DNA from: Alkalibacterium indicireducens | GTDB taxonomy: Bacteria; Bacillota; Bacilli; Lactobacillales; Carnobacteriaceae_A | Assembly (NCBI RefSeq): GCF_039522005.1 | Contig: NZ_BAAADA010000215.1 | Location: 1-24,068, forward strand | Length of the DNA: 24,068 nt | Direction: 5' to 3' | In this document: piece by piece, positions 1 through 6,233 of the stretch | Numbering within the stretch: position 1 is the first letter of the stretch | How the letters are laid out: each line of letters starts with the position of its first letter | Program-made: the position numbers and the translations under genes | Notes under the pieces: generated by a model | Databases searched by the model: none | Told to the model about the DNA's origin: nothing | The model's input: the letters and a program-made list of their open reading frames with translations, nothing else

Positions 1-158
1 TCGATGAGAGTGATGTTGTAGTTTGTACTCATTCTTAGAAACATATCTTTGGCGTAATCTGAAACAGGGGGCGTGATGACTTTTCTTCGATACTTTATAA
101 CTAAGACAAGGCGGTAATACATCGAGAAGACTGAATGATTGTTGTTGTCCAATTCCAT
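1..158 (-). CDS. tnpA: IS200/IS605 family transposase TnpA, N-terminal part (runs off the left edge)
   Basis: The minus strand from 158 to the window edge encodes about 52 residues starting MELDNNNHSVFSMYYRLVLV, followed by IKYRRKV and, near the edge, NYNITLI. This is the typical N-terminus of the small Y1 (HUH) transposases of the IS200/IS605 family (family normally about 130-155 residues). These enzymes excise and insert single-stranded DNA between two hairpin ends. The HUH motif and catalytic tyrosine lie outside the window, so activity cannot be judged. The ATG at 158 is supported by an AGGAAG ribosome binding site centred near 170, eight bases upstream. The gene reads away from the structured element at 227-311 and from the interrupted M20 gene to the right. 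Any accessory tnpB would lie beyond the left edge. Confidence 0.9.
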   Translation of the reverse strand, partial: MELDNNNHSVFSMYYRLVLVIKYRRKVITPPVSDYAKDMFLRMSTNYNITLI

Positions 159-226
159 TGATGTCACTTCCTTTCTGTTGATTACCACTGAATAAAGTAT
201 ACAACAAAAAGGACAGATTAACCACT

Positions 227-313
227 TCAAGCTATCGCTTGACCGAAATTCATCTCCCACTTTCACTGGTGCTTCGCACCCATACGCTTAGAAGTGGGAG
301 ACTTCTTTCGGAA
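227..313 (-). mobile_element. Left end of the IS200/IS605 element with nested hairpins
   Basis: This stretch has three nested or adjacent inverted repeats. CCGAAA (243-248) pairs with TTTCGG (306-311). CTCCCACTT (254-262) pairs with AAGTGGGAG (292-300). GGTGC (268-272) pairs with GCACC (276-280). A further TCAAGC/GCTTGA hairpin sits at 227-242. IS200/IS605 ends carry subterminal hairpins recognised by TnpA. The element lies upstream of tnpA and ends against the M20 gene. On the minus strand the flank reads CTGCCTTTAAC, and TTTAA(C) resembles the known target of IS605, next to which the left end inserts. The exact cleavage site, near 312-320, is inferred. Confidence 0.75.
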
Positions 314-1465
314 TTACGTTAAAGGCAGACCTCTTTCATCTATATCGAATTGCTCATGATGATGGCCGTACCAGGTATCCGGATCATCCAGATTCCTGGT
401 CCCTACCCTGGCATAAACTCCTGGGGCTTCTGCCAGGAAATCAGCAAAGTCATCTGCCCCTAGACTTTTCGGCTGACTGGTGATGACCCGCTCTGCTCCG
501 ACGATATCTGCAGCAACCCTTGCCGCACGTGCTGCCGGCTCTTCAGCATTGATAAGTGGTGCTGCAGCATCATAGTTTTCAAACGTAATCGAGGCCCTGT
601 GGGATTCAGCCACATGCTTTGCAACGCGCTCAACTGCTTCCAGTACAAACTGTCTCGTTTCATGACTGAATGTACGCACGGTTCCTTCCAGTTCAGCGTG
701 ATTAGCTACAATATTATAGCGTGTCCCTGCATTCAATACCCCGACCGCGACAACGGCGTGATCCAGAGGGCTGATCTCCCTTCCTACGATACTTTGAAGT
801 TCAACGGTTATGGCAGCCGCAGCCAGCAAGGCATCCACTCCTTTGTCAGGCTGAGCAGCATGTGCACTTTTTCCCTGAACATTGATCTTGAATATATCAC
901 ATGACGCGTTCGTCGCTCCAGGAACGGATACGATACTGCCGACCGGGACACTGGAATCCAAATGAAGACCGAATACCTGATCAGTGTTTTCAACGAATCC
1001 CCCTTTAACAAATTGACGGGCACCTGCCCCTATTTCTTCAGCCTGCTGAAAAGCCAATTTGACTGTTCCTGAAAAGTGAGCTGCCTGTTTTTTAAGGATT
1101 TTCGCTGCGCCAAGAAGGGCTGCCGTATGTCCGTCATGACCACACGCATGATGTAGGCCAGGATTTTTCGATTTGTATGGCTTCTCTTTGGCGTCTTCCA
1201 ACTCCAGCGCATCGATGTCCGCACGGAGAAGAATGGTTTTTCCTGACCCTTTCTGCCCTGTAATCGTTCCGATTGCACCTGTTTCTCCTACTGATTCGTA
1301 TGGGACACCAAGTTTATCCAGCTCTTCTTTGATTCGTCTGATCGTTTCATACTCTTTTAAGCTCGCCTCAGGATACTGGTGGAAGTAGCGTCTCAGTGCG
1401 ATGACCTCATCTGCTCCGGCCTGCACGTCTTCTCTGATTGATATTTCCGTTAATACACTGCTCAT
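314..1465 (-). pseudogene. M20 family amidohydrolase, C-terminus truncated by IS insertion
   Basis: The product is 383 residues. It is an M20D-type metallo-amidohydrolase (hippurate hydrolase / HmrA / N-acyl-amino-acid deacetylase group), a cytoplasmic di-zinc enzyme that cleaves N-acyl or peptide bonds. Visible metal and catalytic motifs are ADIDALE (about 82-88), HHACGHDGH (105-113) with Cys108 and His110, QQAEE (140-144) and GLH (166-168). The C-terminal metal-ligand region GHHHEQFDIDE is present. The ATG at 1465 is chosen over the upstream GTG at 1483 because GGAAGG lies directly before it. The reading frame stops at ...GLPLT, right at the IS end, whereas family members usually continue for about 15-25 residues as a final helix. 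The gene is 61 bp downstream of the metN-metQ remnant and was probably the last gene of that T-box-controlled operon. It may keep partial activity, as all ligand motifs remain. Confidence 0.8.
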
Positions 1466-1526
1466 TTTTATCCTTCCTTTCACTCATTAAGATAACGGTT
1501 TTCAACTCGCTCGTAAACTTTTCAGA

Positions 1527-1856
1527 TTAATCCCAGGCAGGTACGGATGAGCCTTTGGACGTTTCTTCAATGACTTCTTTGGTGTCTTCCGCCTGATAGG
1601 CTTCAACTACTTTCTGATAAGCTTGATTATCGGCATCTTCTTCTCTTGCAACAATGATATTGACGTATGGATCGGACTGCTCATTGACCGGATCCAGTAA
1701 GTTTATAGTTCGTCCCAGCGTACTTTTTCCGGCTCCGCTGTATCCGACGATGCCGTAAATATCGCCCTTTTCGACGGTCAACGATACATCCTGAACCGCC
1801 TTTACAGTCTGTTTTCTATCCTCAAAAGTCACGTCTATATTTTTCAGCTCAATCAT
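1527..1856 (-). pseudogene. metN'-'metQ in-frame deletion fusion (methionine ABC transporter remnant)
   Basis: The 109-residue frame is a chimera. Residues 1 to about 55 (MIELKNIDVTF..., Walker A GYSGAGKST, then RTINLL) are the N-terminus of MetN, the ATPase of the methionine importer. Residues from about 57 on (SDPYVNIIVAREED, VVEAYQ, then VPAW) are the C-terminus of MetQ, the methionine-binding lipoprotein. The rest of metN (Walker B, ABC signature, NIL domain), all of metI and most of metQ, presumably over 2 kb in total, are missing, and the frame is kept. The junction lies around 1682-1697. The ATG at 1856 has a GAGGGGGAG ribosome binding site four bases upstream. A product without Walker B, permease or signal peptide cannot transport. 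The gene follows two methionine T-boxes and precedes the truncated M20 gene. Confidence 0.88.
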
Positions 1857-1877
1857 CTGTCTCCCCCTCTTTATTTC

Positions 1878-1930
1878 AAAAAAAAACGTCCGTCCCCAAG
1901 ACCAGGTTAAACTGATCTTAAGGACGGACG
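1878..1930 (-). terminator. T-box terminator, proximal copy
   Basis: A nine-pair GC-rich stem (1887-1895 with 1922-1930, plus inner pairs around GATC/GGTC) is followed on the minus strand by nine T residues. It is mutually exclusive with the T-box antiterminator. Confidence 0.92.
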
Positions 1931-2172
1931 AAAAGCCCGTGTTACCACCTTGATTCAAACCAGCCTTACGACTGATTCCTTTAAAAGCACCCCATGAAGG
2001 CGATGCTTCGGCGCTGTAGTGGGCGCACCCATGGCAGCCTTATGTCTGATGTTCTGTTTATCCGACACTCGGTACCCTGCTTCGAGTCCATTTTCCACTT
2101 GCTCAAGCAAACCTGCTCTCACCTGCCCAGGCTCTCTGTTGTTGCTGTCTTGTAAGTGTACTTTACTCTTCA
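1878..2172 (-). ncRNA. T-box riboswitch, methionine-specific, gene-proximal copy
   Basis: On the minus strand the T-box sequence AAGGTGGTAACACG is at 1938-1951. Upstream are stem I landmarks: GAGAGCCTGGG, a distal-loop motif AGGTGAGAGC, and a specifier region GGAAA-ATG-GACTC with the ATG codon at 2089-2091. The arrangement GAAA-specifier-N-CU-GA-GC parallels the well-known glyQS T-box, which supports AUG (Met) as the specifier. The UGGU in the T-box bulge fits a tRNA with A at the discriminator position, as in tRNA-Met. Uncharged tRNA-Met would stabilise the antiterminator, in which AAGG...ACG pairs with CGTCC...CTT. Otherwise the terminator (CGTCCGTCC at 1887-1895 with GGACGGACG at 1922-1930, then a run of U) forms. 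The remnant gene starts 22 bp beyond it. Confidence 0.93.
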
Positions 2173-2199
2173 TTGCAGTATATAGCTATTTAATTGTAT

Positions 2200-2248
2200 A
2201 AAAAAACGTCCTTAAAAAAATCTTTATACAAAGACTCTTTTAAGGACG
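2200..2248 (-). terminator. T-box terminator, distal copy
   Basis: On the minus strand the stem CGTCCTTA (2241-2248) with TAAGGACG (2207-2214), with inner AT pairs, is followed by seven T residues (2206-2200). Confidence 0.9.
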
Positions 2249-2543
2249 ACTCATAATTAATGATTATCGTGTTACCACCTTAGTTTGCATGACCGTCTCC
2301 AGTCATGCCTCTGCCAGTACACAGGGCGTCAGTGTTGATTCACTACTCCTGTAGACTGCGTCACTATAACGGGTGAACCCGTAGCACGCTTACCCGACCG
2401 GGATCACCTGCTCCAATTCCAAGACCATTTTCCATTTATTCTTTCTTACCTGCTCCCACCACTACAGGCTCTCTGAGAAGACGTCCTAAATGTACTTTTC
2501 TTTTCACACTGTTTTCTTCTGTTTTTCTCATTTTCAAGAACTT
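2200..2543 (-). ncRNA. T-box riboswitch, methionine-specific, promoter-proximal copy
   Basis: This is a second complete T-box directly upstream of the first. The T-box sequence AAGGTGGTAACACG is at 2268-2281. Stem I landmarks are GAGAGCCTG and GGTGGGAGC, and the specifier region GGAAA-ATG-GTCTTGG has its ATG at 2426-2428. It ends in its own terminator at 2200-2248. Both copies carry the same specifier and discriminator-matching bulge, so both should sense uncharged tRNA-Met. In series they would give tighter repression when methionine is plentiful than one alone. Sequence outside the conserved elements is different, so this is an old duplication or an independent recruitment rather than a recent copy. 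Confidence 0.92.
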
Positions 2544-2550
2544 GATTATT

Positions 2551-2579
2551 ACTATACTTACTTCAGAATACTTTGTCAA
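2551..2579 (-). promoter_or_regulatory. Promoter of the T-box/met operon
   Basis: On the minus strand a perfect -35 TTGACA (2579-2574), a 17-bp spacer and -10 TATAGT (2556-2551) lie just upstream of the first T-box. The -35 box overlaps the TGA stop codon of the upstream antiporter gene (2576-2578). Transcription would start near 2544. Confidence 0.85.
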
Positions 2580-3772
2580 ATCTTTTTTGAATTTTTATTT
2601 TTTCCTTTAGTCAGCAGTTTCGGAGCAGTTGCATAAATCGCCGCTGCACCAAGTGGCGCTGTGACAATGATAGATAGGACAGCCAAGGCTAGAATCGTCG
2701 CGCCCTGACTTGCACCCATAGCCAGAGGGATCCCACCCATGGCAGCTTGAACAGTAGCTTTAGGCGTGTACGCAATCATGCAGAACAGTCTTTCCTTTTT
2801 ATTAAGTGGGGTATTCATTGTTGCAAACCAGACACCGATGCTGCGTCCAACCAGTCCAAGTGCGATGATTAATAGACCGGTCACCCCTGCTTCCAAAGCC
2901 ACCTCTATATTCACTTCGGCACCCACCAGTGCAAAAAGTAAAATCTGCAGGAAGATCCACAGCCCGGCTAGAGACTGGGTAAAGTGAGCTGTATGATTGG
3001 GGATGCGTTCAAGCAGAATAAAGCCTAGCGTCATGACTCCTAGAAGACTGGCAATCCCGACATGCTCGCCCCATTCAACAAACAAAATCGCTGCAGCTAA
3101 AAGCAGCAATAGTTTCTCGACGTATTTCTTATCGAACTGCTTGAACAGGAATGTCGCCAGAAGAGCAATGACTGCCCCACCCATCATGCCTGCGATTATA
3201 CTGAACGGAATGGAGGCCAGCTCAAAAGCAATCGATGTATCCTGGCCACTGGTCCCCAGTCCAAGAAAGAAGGTAAACAAGGTAATGGCAAATACATCAT
3301 CAATTGATGTCCCGGCAAGGAGCAAGGTCGGAACCTGTTTGTCTTCCCCGTATTCTTTTTCTTTCAGATCGAGCATGCTCGGCACAACGACTGCCGGGGA
3401 CACAGCGGCTATAATGAACCCGAGCATTCCGGCTTCAGCAAATGAAAAGTTAAGCAGATAATACGCCAAGGCAGTTATGGTCAAACCTTCGAGAAAGCAG
3501 GGAATACTGCTGATTTTCAAGGCGATCGTTCCAACCTGCTTGATTTGATCTTTTTTAATACCCAAGCCGGCTCTCAGCAGGAGGACGATCAGAGCAAAGG
3601 TTCGTATATCCTGAGAGACGGTCAAAAGATCGCTGTCCAGCCAGTCCAGGACATATGGTCCTAAAGCCATTCCGACAAGAAGCATCCCTATCAACGGCGG
3701 CAGTTTAGTCCTGGAGACAAGTTTCCCTCCTATGTATCCAAATAATAATAGCAATCCAATTCCAGTAAGCAT
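2576..3772 (-). CDS. Cation:proton antiporter, SLC9B/NHA-like (CPA2)
   Basis: The 398-residue hydrophobic protein has about 11-13 membrane segments from the first residues to about 385, and no C-terminal TrkA-N domain. The segment GFIIAAVSPAVVVPSML (118-134) and the following TSIDDVFAIT, with the acidic pair Asp158-Asp159, resemble the NHA/SLC9B branch of CPA2 exchangers. A double aspartate in the transport site is typical of electrogenic Na+/H+ antiporters, so Na+ (or Li+)/H+ exchange at the cell membrane is the likely role. That would suit a salt- or alkali-tolerant organism. The ATG start follows GAGAAGG by five bases. It lies 56 bp after the pcp gene and is probably cotranscribed with it. 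Substrate specificity is inferred, not shown. Confidence 0.88.
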   Translation of the reverse strand: MLTGIGLLLLFGYIGGKLVSRTKLPPLIGMLLVGMALGPYVLDWLDSDLLTVSQDIRTFALIVLLLRAGLGIKKDQIKQVGTIALKISSIPCFLEGLTITALAYYLLNFSFAEAGMLGFIIAAVSPAVVVPSMLDLKEKEYGEDKQVPTLLLAGTSIDDVFAITLFTFFLGLGTSGQDTSIAFELASIPFSIIAGMMGGAVIALLATFLFKQFDKKYVEKLLLLLAAAILFVEWGEHVGIASLLGVMTLGFILLERIPNHTAHFTQSLAGLWIFLQILLFALVGAEVNIEVALEAGVTGLLIIALGLVGRSIGVWFATMNTPLNKKERLFCMIAYTPKATVQAAMGGIPLAMGASQGATILALAVLSIIVTAPLGAAAIYATAPKLLTKGKNKNSKKI

Positions 3773-3828
3773 ACTTACCTTCTCCCGCTTATGTACGAGA
3801 AGAGAGTGAACCCTTCTCTTCCTTCTCT

Positions 3829-4476
3829 TTAGTGAATCGTCCCACCCGTTTCTTTCATATCCTCTTTACCATGATACATGACGATCGCTTCGATTCCCAC
3901 AGTTAATGCCCGGATAATATCTTCAAGATGCATAGACGGTAGATTCGGCTTGTCTACGACCTGCTCCGGGATGAAGGGAACATGGACGAATCCCCCGGTC
4001 TTTTCTGGAAAGTCCTTTTCGATGATGTGGAGCAGCTGATACATGATATGATTGCAGACAAACGTTCCGGCACTGTTTGACACACTCGCCGGCACACCGG
4101 CCTGCCTCATTTTCTCTACCATGGCTTTGACAGGAAGCGTGCTGAAATAAGCTGCCGGTCCATCTGGCTGAATCGGTTCGTCGATCGGCTGATTGCTCTT
4201 ATTATCTGGAATTCGGGCGTCATCTATATTGATTGCTACACGTTCGGGCGTAACACTGTAACGTCCTCCAGCCTGCCCGACACAGAGAATTACATCCGGA
4301 TCAGTCTCTTCAATTTTTTCCCTGAGAACTTCTGAAGAGTTATGAAACACGGTCGGCAGTTCCATAGTGATGATTTCAGCTCCTGCAATTCCCGAATCCA
4401 ATCGTCTGACTGCTTCATATGCCGGATTTATTTTCTCTCCTCCAAAAGGATCAAATCCCGTCACTAAAATTTTCAT
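3829..4476 (-). CDS. pcp: Pyrrolidone-carboxylate peptidase (pyroglutamyl-peptidase I)
   Basis: This cytoplasmic C15 cysteine peptidase removes N-terminal pyroglutamate from peptides. The 215-residue length is standard. The N-terminal MKILVTGFDPFGGEKINPA is the family signature. The catalytic triad is visible as Glu78 in TPERVAIN, Cys141 in SNSAGTFVCNH and His165 in GFVHVPFIPEQ. The ATG follows AAAGGAAAG by five bases. It is the first gene of a probable two-gene unit with the antiporter. There is no obvious functional link between the two beyond cotranscription. Confidence 0.97.
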   Translation of the reverse strand: MKILVTGFDPFGGEKINPAYEAVRRLDSGIAGAEIITMELPTVFHNSSEVLREKIEETDPDVILCVGQAGGRYSVTPERVAINIDDARIPDNKSNQPIDEPIQPDGPAAYFSTLPVKAMVEKMRQAGVPASVSNSAGTFVCNHIMYQLLHIIEKDFPEKTGGFVHVPFIPEQVVDKPNLPSMHLEDIIRALTVGIEAIVMYHGKEDMKETGGTIH

Positions 4477-4620
4477 ATTATCTTTCCTTTCTATCTGATT
4501 ACCCTGATAGCTAATATCCTCTTAGTGTAAGCCTATATTATTTTTTATCCTGGTTATACACTTTTTTTGTTCAAACTCGTCGACCGGCACGTCTGGTTCT
4601 GTTCACGACTCTAGAAACGT

Positions 4621-4653
4621 CAAAAAGACAGCCGGCAATCGCGTCAGCTGTCT
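4621..4653 (-). terminator. Rho-independent terminator after the 367-residue gene
   Basis: On the minus strand AGACAGC (4653-4647) pairs with GCTGTCT (4632-4626), and a T run follows (4626-4622). It lies 15 bp after the stop at 4669 and separates that gene from pcp. Confidence 0.85.
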
Positions 4654-4668
4654 CCCCTTTTTGCCTGA

Positions 4669-5772
4669 TCAATAAAGCGTACGTCTATCCGGATCGATAC
4701 GTTTCCATTGAACCGTTGTATCCATATTTTCCAGTTTAACTACCTGTGTACACTGATACGTGCGGTACCATGACTTGATGTTAGGCGTCATGCTGTTGAT
4801 GACACGCTCAATGTTTGCCCCTTTAGGTGTATTCCAGTTTTCCGGAAAAGATAAATTGATGACTGCTTTCCCCTGCTGATGGACTACATTGTATTTCCCT
4901 TTCAAGAACCCGGCTTCTCCTGAAGGAACGATCTTGAACTCCCCGTAAATCGGTCGGCCTTCTTTGACTTCCTGATGATTAGGGAATGCCGGATCGAAGG
5001 TTACTTCTACAGGATTAGTTTCGTGATCCACGGTGATACGCTTAAGTTTATATAAATCATTTTTCGTTGTTTCATAAAGATAGGTATTATGTTCACCTCT
5101 AGCAATGCCATCCTCATCGATCTGTACCTGTTCCAGAGTATATCTTCCAGCTTCATTAAAATTCGTAACGACCGAATCAGTCGAGAATTCAACATAATAA
5201 CGCGCCTGAAAGTCTTTGGGAAAAGCAAAGGGATCGACTTCGACTACCTGTCCGTCGATAGACAGGAAAATTTCAGTATCTCTTTTTCTGGCGAAGTCAA
5301 AATTATACAGGAAAAAGAGAGGCATAGAGTGAGGCTCCTGGATATGATTCCCTACAGACGGGAGCCAGGTCAATGGTTTAGTGTCCTTGTCAACTCTTTC
5401 ATCGACATAGAGCACGATACGGCGCCCCAATTTGTCGTTGAAAACAAAGCCGGCATCCAGCTGACCGTTGGCATGTTCAAAATAGCCTTCATCAAACTCC
5501 ACAGTGTACCGTTCCTTTAGACCTTTACCGCCTATAGACAAGATCTCTTCGTCTTCAGAAATAGTCAACGTATCCTGTACATATGAGTCTCTGTATCCAT
5601 CAGTACGCCAGGCAAGAACTCTGAACCCTTCCCCCCATGGTTCTCCGCTAATATAATGAAGTTCGAAGGCCTCATATTCACTATCCGGATTTTTATGAAA
5701 ATGAATCATAGCCATTTTTTTGATGGGTGATAATTTGAATCTAAATGGTACGTATGCTTTACCTTTTTTCAT
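4669..5772 (-). CDS. Uncharacterised 367-residue soluble protein
   Basis: I do not recognise this family. The protein is soluble, with no signal peptide or membrane segment. It is rich in aromatic and charged residues and in alternating patterns that suggest a largely beta-sheet fold. Visible stretches include a basic N-terminus (MKKGKAYVPFRFKLSPIKK), GEPWGEGFRVLAW, GFVFNDKLGRRIVLYVDERV, and a C-terminal PNIKSWYRTYQCTQVVKLEN. The internal layout (an N-terminal half ending near 135 and a second block from about 150 that again has YVEF...F and LYKLKRITVD) hints at two related beta domains, but I could not prove a repeat. The ATG follows GAAGGTG by five bases. It appears to be a single-gene unit between its own terminator (4621-4653) and the copper operon terminator (5925-5968). 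Confidence 0.8.
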   Translation of the reverse strand: MKKGKAYVPFRFKLSPIKKMAMIHFHKNPDSEYEAFELHYISGEPWGEGFRVLAWRTDGYRDSYVQDTLTISEDEEILSIGGKGLKERYTVEFDEGYFEHANGQLDAGFVFNDKLGRRIVLYVDERVDKDTKPLTWLPSVGNHIQEPHSMPLFFLYNFDFARKRDTEIFLSIDGQVVEVDPFAFPKDFQARYYVEFSTDSVVTNFNEAGRYTLEQVQIDEDGIARGEHNTYLYETTKNDLYKLKRITVDHETNPVEVTFDPAFPNHQEVKEGRPIYGEFKIVPSGEAGFLKGKYNVVHQQGKAVINLSFPENWNTPKGANIERVINSMTPNIKSWYRTYQCTQVVKLENMDTTVQWKRIDPDRRTLY

Positions 5773-5924
5773 TCTTTCACCTTCTTTAAAAGTATCTAGT
5801 TTTAGTTCAGCTTATAGTTTTCCATTTATCAATCTGATAGAGATGATTTAATGATACACTATTTTTTAGTATCTGTAAGCAATTTTGACTGAAAGAATAA
5901 CATTTTTGAAAGTGTTCTCATATT

Positions 5925-5968
5925 ATAAAAAGAAACAGGCTGTCCACATTGACGCTTTATGGACAGCC
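5925..5968 (-). terminator. Terminator of the copper operon
   Basis: On the minus strand GGCTGTCCA (5968-5960) pairs perfectly with TGGACAGCC (5946-5938), followed by a T-rich tract (TGTTTCTTTTT). It begins 17 bp after the copZ stop. Confidence 0.9.
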
Positions 5969-5984
5969 CTCAGACTTTATTTTA

Positions 5985-6197
5985 TTAAGAGGTAACAGAA
6001 ACAACAGTGTATGTGGTATCAGCTAAAGCTTCTTTGAGCTTCTCTTCAGATACTTCCGTCCCGGAAACGATTTCTGCTTCTTTGGTATCCAGTTTTACTT
6101 GTACTTCCTGAACCCCTTCGACCTGTGTGAATGCAGCTTTTACTGAATTCGCACAGCCATTGCAGTTCATGCCTTCTACTATTGCTGTATATTTCAT
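5985..6197 (-). CDS. copZ: CopZ-like copper chaperone (HMA domain)
   Basis: This is a 70-residue single heavy-metal-associated domain, which carries Cu(I) in the cytosol and hands it to CopA or to CopY. The metal site is GMNCNGC with Cys12 and Cys15; Asn replaces the usual Thr before the first Cys. The beta-alpha-beta-beta-alpha-beta pattern is complete. The ATG at 6197 is chosen over an in-frame TTG at 6215 because the AAGGAGAGA ribosome binding site overlaps that upstream codon. The gene is last in the copY-copA-copZ operon, 36 bp after copA, and ends at a strong terminator. Confidence 0.95.
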   Translation of the reverse strand: MKYTAIVEGMNCNGCANSVKAAFTQVEGVQEVQVKLDTKEAEIVSGTEVSEEKLKEALADTTYTVVSVTS

Positions 6198-6233
6198 AAA
6201 TAATCTCTCCTTCAAATTTATACGATTTACTGA

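Noticed and set aside
1955..2201. Open frames of 60-72 codons within the proximal T-box
   Set aside because: They cover the riboswitch stem I and T-box sequence; the RNA structure explains the sequence and no ribosome binding site supports translation.
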